The notes beneath the pieces were generated by a model. That model had not been told where the DNA came from. It saw only the letters and a list, made by a program, of their open reading frames with translations, and made no database searches. Shown one piece after another: positions 27,187 to 36,162 of a DNA stretch of 64,000 bases. Both the position numbers and the translations under genes were made by a program. Source of the stretch: Trinickia sp. Y13 (GTDB lineage Bacteria; Pseudomonadota; Gammaproteobacteria; Burkholderiales; Burkholderiaceae). The DNA is taken from positions 248,001 through 312,000 of the forward strand of contig NZ_JAKWFK010000001.1 of NCBI RefSeq assembly GCF_029522115.1, written 5' to 3'. The first letter of the stretch is position 1. The number at the start of each line of letters is the position of its first letter.

Positions 27187-29076
27187 TCAGCTCCGCTGAT
27201 CGATGCCGGCGCTCACGCCGTGTTCGCCGTTGCGATCGTCGTGACGATTGCTGCGTGCGGAACCGTCGCGCAATTTGTCTAGCTTGGCGAGCTCTTCGTC
27301 TCGCAAGGCGCGGCGCAAAATCTTGCCGACGTTGGTCTGCGGCAGCTCGTCGCGAAACTCGATCAGCTTCGGTACCTTGTAGCCGGTGAGATTCTTGCGG
27401 CAGTGATCGAGGATTTCTTCGCGGGTGAGGCCGGGTGTGCGCGGGACGATGAACACTTTGGGGCGTTCGCCTTGCACGTCGTCGGGAATGCCGATGGCGG
27501 CAACGTCCTTGACGCCCGGGTGCATTGCGATCACATCCTCGATTTCGCTCGGATAAACGTTGAAGCCGGACACGAGAATCATGTCCTTCTTGCGGTCGAT
27601 GAGCTGGATGAAGCCCGCCGAATCCATGAGGCCGATGTCGCCCGTGGCTAGCCAGCCTTCGTCGTCGAGGACCTTCGCCGTCTCGTCGGGCCGCATCCAA
27701 TATCCCTTCATGACTTGCGGGCCTTTGACGCACAGTTCCCCGGCTTCCCCGATGTTGGCCCATGTGCCGTCGTCCTTTCGGAACCGTACGAGTGTCGAAG
27801 GGGCGGGCAAGCCAACCGATCCGTCGAATTCGCGTAAGTGTTCGAGATCGACGGGATTGAGCGCAACGATGGGCGAGCATTCGGTGAGGCCGTAGCCTTC
27901 GACGATCGGTTTGCCCGTCACCGCTTTGAAGCGTTCGGCGACGGCGCGTTGCGTGGCCATGCCGCCTGCCATCGCGAGCTTCAGATTGGAGAAGTCGCGC
28001 TTGCAGAATTCTTCGTTGTCCAGAAACGCCTTATAAAGGGTATTGATTGCGAGAATGCCCGTGAACGTCCGCTTGCGCAAAATCTGCATGACGCGTTTGG
28101 TGTCGCGCGGGTTGGCGATCAAGATGTTGCGCCCGCCCAGGCCCAGGAAGATGAGTGCGCTCACCGTGAGCGAGAGGATGTGATAGAGCGGTAACGGCGT
28201 CAGCACCGTCTCGATCTCGCTCGTGAGTTGCCGCTCGGCCCAGGCCTTCGCTTGAAGCAGATTCGCGACGATGTTTCGGTGCGTAAGCATCGCGCCCTTG
28301 GCGACGCCGGTTGTGCCCCCCGTGTATTGCAGGAACGCCAGTTCGTCGTGCGCGACGATCGTCGGCGAGAGAGACGATTTCGCGCCGAGTGCGAGTGCGC
28401 GGCGCAAGCGCACGGCGTGGGGCAAGCGGTAGGCCGGCACCATCTTTTGCACGCGTTTGATCACGAAGTTCAGCAAGCGTCCCTTGAGATTGAGCCCATC
28501 GCCGAGTAGATCGCCGAGCGCGGTCACGACGATATGCTCTACGGCCGTCCCGGGCAGCGCTTGTTCGAGCGTCTTCGCGAAGTTCTCGAAGACGACGATC
28601 GCCTTGGCGCCGCTGTCTTTCAATTGATGCGCGAGTTCCCGCGGCGTGTAGAGGGGATTCACGTTGACGACGACGGCGCCGGCTTTGAGCACGCCGAACA
28701 ATGCCACGGGGTACTGGAACGTGTTGGGGAGCATGATCGCGACGCGATCGCCGCGCCGGATGCCCACGCGTTGCAAATACGCGGCGAACGCCTTTGCCTT
28801 GCGGGCCAGCGTGTCGTACGTCATTTCCGAGCCGACGCTGACGTACGCCGTGCGACCGCGGAACTGCGAGGTGCAGTCGTCGAAGAAATGCGCGACCGAT
28901 TGATATTGCGTCACGTCGATCTCATGCGGTACGCCGGGCGGATAGGACGCGTACCAGATGCCATCGGTGTTGGGCGGATCCGCCGCGCTTTGCGCCGCGC
29001 GTTGCGGCGGGTCGCTCGCGTTGGCGGGGGCTTTTGCGGGATCGGTGGCGGCTTGCTGCGCGGAAGGCTGGTTCAT
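27187..29076 (-). CDS. fadD: Long-chain fatty acid-CoA ligase
   Basis: 629 residues from ATG 29076 (MNQPSAQQ). Activates long-chain fatty acids to acyl-CoA by an acyl-adenylate. AMP-binding motifs are present: YTGGTTGVAKGAMLTHRN, the central GYGLTECSP, the DGWLATGD-like EGWLATGDIG and DRKKDMILVSGFNVYPSEIE, and the catalytic lysine region LPQTNVGKILRR. It is somewhat longer than the usual 560 residues: an Ala/Pro-rich N-terminal extension (about 1-45) and a polar C-terminal tail of about 30 residues are extra. It follows fadE on the same strand by 94 bp, forming a beta-oxidation group. Confidence 0.93.
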   Translation of the reverse strand: MNQPSAQQAATDPAKAPANASDPPQRAAQSAADPPNTDGIWYASYPPGVPHEIDVTQYQSVAHFFDDCTSQFRGRTAYVSVGSEMTYDTLARKAKAFAAYLQRVGIRRGDRVAIMLPNTFQYPVALFGVLKAGAVVVNVNPLYTPRELAHQLKDSGAKAIVVFENFAKTLEQALPGTAVEHIVVTALGDLLGDGLNLKGRLLNFVIKRVQKMVPAYRLPHAVRLRRALALGAKSSLSPTIVAHDELAFLQYTGGTTGVAKGAMLTHRNIVANLLQAKAWAERQLTSEIETVLTPLPLYHILSLTVSALIFLGLGGRNILIANPRDTKRVMQILRKRTFTGILAINTLYKAFLDNEEFCKRDFSNLKLAMAGGMATQRAVAERFKAVTGKPIVEGYGLTECSPIVALNPVDLEHLREFDGSVGLPAPSTLVRFRKDDGTWANIGEAGELCVKGPQVMKGYWMRPDETAKVLDDEGWLATGDIGLMDSAGFIQLIDRKKDMILVSGFNVYPSEIEDVIAMHPGVKDVAAIGIPDDVQGERPKVFIVPRTPGLTREEILDHCRKNLTGYKVPKLIEFRDELPQTNVGKILRRALRDEELAKLDKLRDGSARSNRHDDRNGEHGVSAGIDQRS

Positions 29077-29170
29077 GTCGTGATGTCCCTGTTGTCGTCG
29101 TCTTCTTGAGCAGCGCGGCGATCGATCGGCGATCCCTCGATCGCCGCGGCGCCGCGTTTCAGCGACTGGG

Positions 29171-31732
29171 TCAATGTCCGTCCACATCGACCGACAGATC
29201 GGCCGGCTTGTCTGGTCGTATCGGCGGTGATGTTTCGGGTGCGGGCGCCGGTGCGGACCGCTCCAGCCTGCCGGGTTGCGCTTCAGAACGGTCTAAATCG
29301 GCTGGGAAATCGTCCACGCTAATCAACGCGGCGCCGTCGCGGGCATAGCTGACCAACGCCTCGCGCTCGCGTGCGTCGATCGTCCCGCTTGCTTCGAGCG
29401 CACGCGCCCAGCCGGGCACGTCGGCCAAATTTTGAGGCATCGGCTTTACGCGGCCTTCACGAACGGCCTCGTGCAGCTTCGCTTCGATTTCCGCGATTTC
29501 TTGGCCGAGTGCGAGCAATCGCTCACCGCATGCAATCGGATCGCGAGGATCCGGCTCGCTCGGCACGTGAGAGCCGGCCAGCAAGCGCTCGCGCGCATCG
29601 CAGGGTGTTTGAAGCAGCAGGGCGATGGTGCTGGCCAGCGCATCCGAAGGCGGGCGCCGCCGTAGGCCGTAGGGAAACGCGAGCGTGCGCATGATCGCAG
29701 CGGCGAAGCGATTGGGGAAATTCGCGAAGAGGCCTTCGAGCGCTTGATCGGCCGCGAGTAGCGCGTCTTTGAGCCCCCAGCGCACGAACGGCAAATCTTC
29801 GGCGTGCGCGCCCTCGTCTTCGAAGCGCTTGAGCGTGGCGGACATCAGCACGAGCGCGGAGAGCACATCGCCGAGCCGCGCCGACAATCGCTCCCGCCGC
29901 TTCAGTTTGCCGCCGAGCACCAGCATCGACATGTCGGCCACGAATGCGAAAGCGATGCAAAGCCGCGTGACCGCGCGGTAATACTTGGCCAGCACCGGCG
30001 TCGCGCCGCGCGGCTTCTTCAAGAACACGCCGCAAGTCAAGCCATGCACGAGGCTGCGCAATGCGTTCGATGCAAGAAAGGCGGCATGGCGGAAGAACGC
30101 GTTGTCGAAGGCGATCAACGCGCGCTGTGCATCGTCGTCGCGCGCGGCTGTCATCTCCTTGAGCAGATACGGATGGCATCGAATCGAGCCCTGGCCGAAG
30201 ATGATGAGCGAGCGCGTGAGGATATTGGCGCCTTCGACCGTGATCGAAATCGGCATTTGCTGATAGGCGCGCGCCAGAAAGTTCGACGGCCCGAGACAAA
30301 TGCCCTTGCCACCGGCAATATCCATCGCATCGTTCACGATCTTTCGGGCGCGTTCGGTCACGTGATATTTGGCGATGGCCGACAGCACGGCGGGCCGTTC
30401 TCCGAGATCGACCGCTTGCGCGCAAAAGCGCCGCATCGCGTCGATGACGTAGAGATTGCCGCCCATGCGGCCGAGCGCTTCATGAATGCCTTCGAACTTG
30501 CCGATCGGCGTTTTGAACTGGCGGCGCAGCGCCGCATACGCGCTCGTGCCGCGCACGGCGAGCTTGGCCGTGCCAACGCCTCCGGAAGGCAATGAGATCG
30601 CGCGGCCGGCAGCGAGGCATTCCATCAACATGCGCCAGCCGTTGCCCACTTGCGCGGGGCCACCGATCACCCAATCGATGGGAATGAAGACATCCTTGCC
30701 CGAGTTCGGCCCGTTTTGAAAGACCGCGTTGAGCGGCCAGTGACGCCGGCCGATCGATACGCCCGGGTGCGCCGTCGGAATCAAGGCGCAGGTGATCCCG
30801 GGCTCGTCGTCGGGGCCGAGTAGATGCTCGGGATCGCTCACGCGAAACGCGAGGCCGAGCACCGTGGCGATCGGGCCTAGCGTGATGTAGCGCTTATCCC
30901 ACGTCACGCGAAAGCCCAGCGTTTCGCGGCCTTGATACGTTCCTTTGCAGACGACGCCGAGATCGGGGATGGCCGCGGCGTCGGATCCGGCGTAGGGACT
31001 CGTGAGGGCGAAGCAAGGGATTTCTTCGCCGCGAGCGAGGCGGGGAAGGTAATAGGCCTTTTGCTCCTCGGTGCCGTAATGCGACAGCAACTCGGCGGGC
31101 CCGAGCGAGTTGGGCACCATGACAGAGACGGTTGCCGCCGAGCAGCGCGAGGCGAGCTTCGCGATCACTTGCGAATGCGCATAGGCGCTGAAGCCCTTGC
31201 CGCCGTGGCCCTTGTCGATGATCAAGCCGAGGAAGCCTTTCTGCTTGATGTACTGCCAAGATTGCGGCGATAGGTCTTGCCAGCGCGCGGTAGTTTCCCA
31301 ATCGTTCGCGCTATCGGCCAGGGCCGCGCACTCGTTATCGACGAACGCGCGCTCCTCGTCGGTCAGCACGGGCGGGCCGTGTGCAAGCAGGGCGTCCCAG
31401 TCGGGGCGGCCGGTGAATAGCTCGGCGTCCCACCAGACGGTGCCCGCTTCGATCGCATCGCGCTCGGTGGCCGACATCTCCGGCAGCGCGCGACGAAACA
31501 TCGACAGCACGCGCGCGCTAACGAGCGCGCGCCGCAGCGGCTTGAGCGTCATGATCAGGGCGGGCAGCACGAGCACGATGGCGAGTGCGATGCAGGCGGC
31601 AAGCCCGGCGGCTTTCGTCGCGGCCACGATCGCGACCCATGCGCCAAGCGTGATCAGCCACCACAGTGCCGCCGCTTCGTTGAAGATCAAGATTGCACCC
31701 GCGACGACGAGCGCCACGACGAGCGATGCCAT
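29171..31732 (-). CDS. fadE: Acyl-CoA dehydrogenase FadE
   Basis: 853 residues, close to the FadE family (about 815). Two hydrophobic segments at the N-terminus (about 4-65) anchor it to the inner membrane. The flavin-dependent dehydrogenase core includes FLGLIIDKGHGGKGFSAYAH, CFALTSPYAGSDAAAIPD, QVGNGWRMLMECLAAGR and ITVEGANILTRSLIIFGQG. The C-terminal FadE-specific domain (about 600-830) follows. It makes trans-2-enoyl-CoA in the first beta-oxidation step. It lies between a TetR regulator and fadD, all on the minus strand; the C-terminal 40 residues are Pro/Ala-rich and variable. Confidence 0.94.
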   Translation of the reverse strand: MASLVVALVVAGAILIFNEAAALWWLITLGAWVAIVAATKAAGLAACIALAIVLVLPALIMTLKPLRRALVSARVLSMFRRALPEMSATERDAIEAGTVWWDAELFTGRPDWDALLAHGPPVLTDEERAFVDNECAALADSANDWETTARWQDLSPQSWQYIKQKGFLGLIIDKGHGGKGFSAYAHSQVIAKLASRCSAATVSVMVPNSLGPAELLSHYGTEEQKAYYLPRLARGEEIPCFALTSPYAGSDAAAIPDLGVVCKGTYQGRETLGFRVTWDKRYITLGPIATVLGLAFRVSDPEHLLGPDDEPGITCALIPTAHPGVSIGRRHWPLNAVFQNGPNSGKDVFIPIDWVIGGPAQVGNGWRMLMECLAAGRAISLPSGGVGTAKLAVRGTSAYAALRRQFKTPIGKFEGIHEALGRMGGNLYVIDAMRRFCAQAVDLGERPAVLSAIAKYHVTERARKIVNDAMDIAGGKGICLGPSNFLARAYQQMPISITVEGANILTRSLIIFGQGSIRCHPYLLKEMTAARDDDAQRALIAFDNAFFRHAAFLASNALRSLVHGLTCGVFLKKPRGATPVLAKYYRAVTRLCIAFAFVADMSMLVLGGKLKRRERLSARLGDVLSALVLMSATLKRFEDEGAHAEDLPFVRWGLKDALLAADQALEGLFANFPNRFAAAIMRTLAFPYGLRRRPPSDALASTIALLLQTPCDARERLLAGSHVPSEPDPRDPIACGERLLALGQEIAEIEAKLHEAVREGRVKPMPQNLADVPGWARALEASGTIDAREREALVSYARDGAALISVDDFPADLDRSEAQPGRLERSAPAPAPETSPPIRPDKPADLSVDVDGH

Positions 31733-31772
31733 GTGCGTTTCTCCGTGCGGCGCGCATGCGCGCCGTGCGCAG

Positions 31773-32663
31773 TTAGAGTGCGGGACGCACGCCTTCTTGC
31801 TGCTGTCCGGCGTGCGCGCCGGCCGCTTGCAATGCGTGAGCGCCTGCTACCGGTGCGCCTGCGTGTTCCTCGGGCTTGACCTCGCCCTGTGCCTCGTCGT
31901 GCGGCGCAGGCGCAACGAGCGGGCCACATTCGCCGATGGCGGCGGCCGCGTCGCAACTGTCGCCGGCATCGCCCAACACGGCGGCGAACGCCGCAAGTTG
32001 GGTGCCATCAGGCAACGGCGCTTTGAGCGCGGCGACCATCAGCGACGCGAGCCGCGCGATCAGATGCAGATCGCTGATCGCTTGCCCTTTGGAGAATTCG
32101 GCGATCAGGTTGTCGGTGTCCGCCCCGGCCAAGACGCCCGACAGCGCACCGATCGCGAAATGCAACCGCCACCCGAGTTCTTCTCGCGGCAGATGCGGCA
32201 AGGCATGCTGAAACGCATCGAAGAAACGCTCGGCGACATCGGCGTAGTGGCCGTTCAGGAAATCGTGAATGAAGGCGGACGGATCGGTATAGGCGCGACC
32301 GAGCAAACGCAGAAAGGCGGGGCCGCCGGCACGCGGATCGCGCGAGAGGCGCAATGCGGGAATGAACATTGCGCCGAGCACGTGCTCGCAGGTCAAGCGA
32401 TCGGCTAGCTGAGCCTCGAAACGATCGAGCAACTTCAATCGCTCGACATTGAGCGTGTCCAAACGGCGCGCGAGCATTGCATGAATGAGCGCTTCCTTAC
32501 TGCCGAAGTGATAGTTGACCGCGGCAAGATTCACATCGGCGCGCGACGTGATTTGCCGCAGCGACATGGCTTCGTAGCCGCATTCGATGAAGATGTCTTC
32601 GGCGGCGTCGAGAATGCGCGCCTTGGTATCGCCGGTGGTCCGGCTTGGTGTTCGAACTGCCAT
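31773..32663 (-). CDS. TetR-family regulator of the fad genes (PsrA-like)
   Basis: 296 residues from ATG 32663 (MAVRTPSRTTG), behind GGGAGG. The TetR helix-turn-helix lies at about 12-58 (TKARILDAAEDIFIECGYEAM, split; LRQITSRADVNLAAVNYHFGSK). The ligand domain is similar in outline to fatty-acid-responsive PsrA-type regulators. An Ala/Gly/His-rich tail of about 55 residues is unusual and probably disordered. It is encoded 40 bp upstream of fadE on the same strand, and a palindrome lies before it, so it likely represses itself and fadE until acyl-CoA binds. Confidence 0.87.
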   Translation of the reverse strand: MAVRTPSRTTGDTKARILDAAEDIFIECGYEAMSLRQITSRADVNLAAVNYHFGSKEALIHAMLARRLDTLNVERLKLLDRFEAQLADRLTCEHVLGAMFIPALRLSRDPRAGGPAFLRLLGRAYTDPSAFIHDFLNGHYADVAERFFDAFQHALPHLPREELGWRLHFAIGALSGVLAGADTDNLIAEFSKGQAISDLHLIARLASLMVAALKAPLPDGTQLAAFAAVLGDAGDSCDAAAAIGECGPLVAPAPHDEAQGEVKPEEHAGAPVAGAHALQAAGAHAGQQQEGVRPAL

Positions 32664-32779
32664 GTATGCCTCCCTGTCGATCAGAGCGAACGCTTTGGCG
32701 CTCGACCCCGCTCCCATGCATAGCTACGCCGGTGACCGGCCGCGAACAAGCGATTCAAGTCTCCGCTTGAAATTCGTTA

Positions 32780-32797
32780 TTTTTAGCACGATAAAAA
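32780..32797. promoter_or_regulatory. Palindrome upstream of the TetR gene, candidate operator
   Basis: TTTTTAGCACGATAAAAA has perfect 6-bp arms (TTTTTA/TAAAAA) with a 6-bp centre and lies 117 bp before the TetR start. Its location in the promoter region of the TetR-fadE-fadD group suggests an operator. It could also be part of an AT-rich promoter, so the call is tentative. Confidence 0.4.
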
Positions 32798-32910
32798 CGC
32801 TGGGAAATGGCGGCAAGCGTTCTTTGTGGGTGGAGCCCTCTAGTGGCCGGAGGAACCCCAATTTGCGTTGCAGTGCAGCAATACGGGCGGAGGACGGAAC
32901 GGGAGCGAAC

Positions 32911-32939
32911 GCGGGAAGGCGCGTTTAGCGCTTTCCCGC
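32911..32939. repeat. Intergenic hairpin, copy 2 of a repeated palindrome
   Basis: Arms GCGGGAAGGCGC and GCGCTTTCCCGC (one mismatch) with a 5-nt loop repeat the element found at 443-467, including the GAAC just before it. It lies 17 bp beyond the stop of the leftward MFS gene and may work as its terminator, without a T-run. Confidence 0.6.
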
Positions 32940-32956
32940 ATGTGCAACGAGCGATG

Positions 32957-34186
32957 TCAGACAACGGGAGACGCGGCGACTTCCTGCGCCGAACGTGTCA
33001 TATCGATGCCGCGTTTTTCGGGGCCAAATAGGATGAAGATGGCGATGACGACCGAGGCGATACCCGCGACGACGGCGAGCGCGAACGCATAGTTATTGCC
33101 ATTGCTCACGGCGACGGACGCTTGCATGGTCGCGTTGACCGACGCGATCAGGTTGCCGAGCTGATAGACCAGGCCCGGGAATGTCGCGCGCACTTCATCG
33201 GGAGAAATTTCGTTCAGATGGACGGGGATGACGCCCCATGCGCCTTGCACCGAAATCTGCATCAAGAACGCACCGACCGCGAGCAGGACGGGGCCGCTCG
33301 AGAAGGCCCACAACGGCAAGACGGGCAAGGCGATCAAAGCGGCGATACAGATGGCGCGGCGCCGGCCGATCTTCTCCGAGAGCGAACCGAAGAACAGGCC
33401 GCCGACGATCGCGCCGATATTGAGCACGATAGCAATGATCGAAACCGTATGCGGATCGAAGTGATGTTGCTCGCGAAGGAAGGTCGGGTAGAGATCCTGA
33501 GTGCCGTGCGAGAAGAAGTTGAACGCCGTCATGAGAATGATCGAATACAGCGCGAGCGTCCAATTCTTCCTGAATGTGGCCAGCATGCTCGGGCGAACGC
33601 GCTTTGTATCGAGCGCCTTCCAAGCCGGCGATTCCTGCACGTTGCCGCGGATGTAGAGCACGAGCAACGCCGGGACGACCCCGACGAAGAACATGCCGCG
33701 CCAGCCCACGTATTGATAGAGCACGCCGAAGACGATCGAGGCAATTAGGTAGCCGCTGGGATAGCCCGCTTGCAAGAGGCCGGAGACGAGGCCGCGCGAT
33801 TTGGCGGGAATGGTTTCCATCGTCAAGGCCGAACCGACACCCCATTCTCCGCCCATGGCGATGCCGAACAGCGCGCGCAAGACGAGCAACGTGGCGAGGT
33901 TCGGCGAGAAGCCGGAGACCAATTCGAGCAGCGAGTAGCACGCGACGTTGACCATCAGCGTCGGGCGACGGCCGAACTTGTCGGCGAGGCGGCCGAAGAT
34001 CAGCGCACCGATGGGGCGCATGGCGAGCGTCAAGGTGATGGCGAAAGCGACTTCGGGGATTTTCGTATGGAATTCGGCTGCGATGTCTTTCAGCACGAAC
34101 ACCATGAGAAAGAAGTCGAATGCGTCGAGCGTCCAGCCCAGGTAGGCGGCGATCGTTACGTTTCGTTGTTCCTTGGTCCACGTCAT
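32957..34186 (-). CDS. MFS transporter, sialate/lactate:H+ symporter type
   Basis: 409 residues from ATG 34186 (MTWTKEQRNVT) with an AAAGGAG site. Twelve hydrophobic segments can be followed. The first contains LGWTLDAFDFFLMVFVL, typical of proton symporters for small carboxylates (NanT/JEN-like), and the loop GRLADKFGRRPTLM carries the MFS signature between helices 2 and 3. IGRRRAICIAALIAL repeats it in the second half. The substrate cannot be fixed from sequence. It is alone on its strand, with a hairpin downstream. Confidence 0.88.
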   Translation of the reverse strand: MTWTKEQRNVTIAAYLGWTLDAFDFFLMVFVLKDIAAEFHTKIPEVAFAITLTLAMRPIGALIFGRLADKFGRRPTLMVNVACYSLLELVSGFSPNLATLLVLRALFGIAMGGEWGVGSALTMETIPAKSRGLVSGLLQAGYPSGYLIASIVFGVLYQYVGWRGMFFVGVVPALLVLYIRGNVQESPAWKALDTKRVRPSMLATFRKNWTLALYSIILMTAFNFFSHGTQDLYPTFLREQHHFDPHTVSIIAIVLNIGAIVGGLFFGSLSEKIGRRRAICIAALIALPVLPLWAFSSGPVLLAVGAFLMQISVQGAWGVIPVHLNEISPDEVRATFPGLVYQLGNLIASVNATMQASVAVSNGNNYAFALAVVAGIASVVIAIFILFGPEKRGIDMTRSAQEVAASPVV

Positions 34187-34559
34187 TTGAGATTCTCCTT
34201 TGGCTCCAGCTGCTGTGTACTGGCGAGTCGTCTCGGATGCTTTTGGCACATGTGGCGTAAGGGCTTGCATCGCCCCGTGGGGCCGTTCAAGTGTACGCGC
34301 TCTTTAAGCGGACGCAGGGTCGGGGAGGGGGTATGCGGGCTAATCCCTACGTGGAAGATGGGCGAATGCGCAGGTTTCGCGTTGATTGTTGGGGGATTGA
34401 AAGGGATGGGTCGGTTTTGCGGTTTGCAGCCTGCTGTTGGTTACCTTTTGCGGTGAAAATGGCGTGTAGGCTTGCGCGGCTAGCCATGCTTGGGTTCGCT
34501 AATGGTCTTGTTTTTTGTCTTGCCTGCTCTGAGTAGTTGTTGCGATTTTTTCTTTCGAA
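34187..34559. other. 373-bp divergent intergenic region
   Basis: It lies between the leftward MFS gene and the rightward GNAT gene. Apart from the MFS ribosome site at its left end I see no gene, hairpin or repeat. Frames crossing it are not conserved in appearance. Confidence 0.45.
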
Positions 34560-35114
34560 ATGGGTAGTGCTCGTATGTCGACCGGCTCCGTTTTGCCTCC
34601 CCTTGATACGCCCCGCCTCTTGATCCGGCAGCGCACGCTCGCCGATCTCGAAGATTGCATCGCCATGGACCGCGATCCCGAAGTGACGCGGTATATCAAA
34701 GGGCCTTGGAATGATCCCGCCGAGCATCGAAAGTTTGTCGAGTTTCGCATCACCCGGCCATATCCGCCGGGACTCGGGTATTGGTCGATTCGCGAGCGCC
34801 GCGCGCCGGAGGAGTTCGTCGGCTGGGTGCTGCTCATCCCCGATCATGGGGTTGGGCCGGAGGTGGAGATCGGGTGGCGGCTCGTTCGGGATGCTTGGGG
34901 GAGAGGGATTGCCAGTGAGGCGGCGAGGGCGTTGGTTGCATATGCGCTTGGGACGAGAAGGCTGCCCCGGGTGATTGCGGATATCGCTAGCGGGAACGTT
35001 GCGTCGAAACGCGTGGCGGTCAAGATTGGTATGCGGTGGGTCGAGCAGGTCGAGGAAGAGGGGGCTCGGTACGAGCGGTATCGGGTTGAGAGGGAGGGTT
35101 TGCGGGTGGGGTGA
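34560..35114 (+). CDS. GNAT acetyltransferase, RimJ/RimL type
   Basis: 184 residues from ATG 34560; ATG 34575 (MSTGSVLPP) is equally possible since neither has a good ribosome site. The fold signature is LDTPRLLIRQRTLADLEDCI at the start, GYWSIRERR and EFVGWVLLIPD in the middle, then EIGWRLVRDAWGRGIASEAA, the acetyl-CoA loop, and VASKRVAVKIGM. The substrate is unknown; relatives modify N-terminal residues or antibiotics. A decayed homologous copy follows at 35592-35815. Confidence 0.88.
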   Translation: MGSARMSTGSVLPPLDTPRLLIRQRTLADLEDCIAMDRDPEVTRYIKGPWNDPAEHRKFVEFRITRPYPPGLGYWSIRERRAPEEFVGWVLLIPDHGVGPEVEIGWRLVRDAWGRGIASEAARALVAYALGTRRLPRVIADIASGNVASKRVAVKIGMRWVEQVEEEGARYERYRVEREGLRVG

Positions 35115-35403
35115 CGATATAGCGAGTCGTGAAATGACCGCGCGAAACCGGAAACGCCGCCCGGATCGCAAAATACCAAATGCGTTGCTGCGGTTGGTCT
35201 TGTTCAATATCTAAGAAACGACCACTTGCCTTCTATTCAACGGCCCGATTGCGACCGATTTCGCATAATCCGCTGCTCTTTTCGCCTTAGCACGTGACGT
35301 AAGCCCAGTATCCGGGAATAAAAAAAACGTCCGTGGATTTATCTGACCGGCCGTCGATGGCAAATGACATGACGAAGATTGTCTGTCTAGAATTGATCGG
35401 GCA

Positions 35404-35523
35404 GTTGTAGAAGGTCGCCGTGCTAATGCCGAACTCCCGGCAAATCTCCGGCACCGCCACGCCAGCTTCCGCTCGCTTGAGCGCTTCCATGATCTGGCTA
35501 TCCGTGAACTTCGACTTCTTCAT
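35404..35523 (-). pseudogene. IS3-family orfA fragment (transposase N-terminus only)
   Basis: On the minus strand, ATG 35523 behind AAAGGGAG starts MKKSKFTDSQIMEALKRAEA and continues GVAVPEICREFGISTATFYN, the exact N-terminus of IS3-type OrfA with its helix-turn-helix. After 40 codons the match stops and unrelated sequence follows to a stop at 35287. The rest of orfA, orfB and a second IS end are absent, so this is a remnant left by a rearrangement. Confidence 0.85.
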
Positions 35524-35591
35524 TGCGTAGAACTCCCTTTGCTGGAAATTCTACTTCTGATCCCGCTTACTGGACGGGAGGATTACCCAGG

Positions 35592-35815
35592 GACCGCATC
35601 GCCACGAACTCCGGTCCCGGAGTGATCGGGTACGTCAAAAGGCCCTGGAATCCCGATCACGCATCGACGGTTCGTCCGATTTTGAATTATCCAGCCATAG
35701 TCGCCGCAATCAGAAATTCGTCGCCTCGGCGTCGCGGGCCGAAGCCGCTTTCTTTGGGTGCTGCGCATTCCCCTTCACGGGGGCGGGCCGGAGGCGGAAG
35801 TCGAGTGGTCGTGGC
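35592..35815 (+). pseudogene. Decayed partial copy of the neighbouring GNAT gene
   Basis: The translated piece DRIATNSGPGVIGYVKRPWN aligns with residues 31-50 of the intact gene (DCIAMDRDPEVTRYIKGPWN). At the DNA level TGGGTGCTGC, CATTCCCCTTCACGGGG and GGGCCGGAGGCGGAAGTCG follow the same order as in 34825-34870. The N-terminal 30 codons are replaced by the IS3 remnant, and frameshifts break the middle. It is a duplicated and degraded copy at the left border of the eCIS island. Confidence 0.75.
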
Positions 35816-36162
35816 CGGCCGCAGGACGGAGCTCGGCAATCCAAGTGCTTCGTGTTTTGCCGTTTGCTTGCGTATCGACATAAACAGATGGAATTTAACC
35901 AAATATTGGGTGGCGGGGCGGAGAAACTGGGCCATTTCCCGGTTACTGATTTTAGAATCTCAACATCTGATTTTATGTATTGAGTTGGTCTTGCGGTGGG
36001 GTTGACTGCTGTCCTTGTAAAGATAGACTGAGACTTGATATTGAAAGCAATGAGGGAAAGGCGAAAAAGAAAGTCGCTCGAGCTTATTGTGTGATGTCCG
36101 TTGCTTACGCCGAATTGCTTCGATTTTTAGTCGTGGCGTCCTGTGAATCTTGGAGATCGCTT
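35816..36162. other. AT-richer spacer before the orphan gene block
   Basis: About 350 bp with falling GC content and no convincing gene. The frame of the next gene is open back to 35980, but the added residues (Cys/Lys-rich) look non-coding. A promoter for the following genes would lie here; I cannot single one out. Confidence 0.4.

Noticed and set aside
34291-34536. Short plus-strand frame before the GNAT gene
   Set aside because: No ribosome site, no conserved-looking sequence, and it fills a divergent promoter region.
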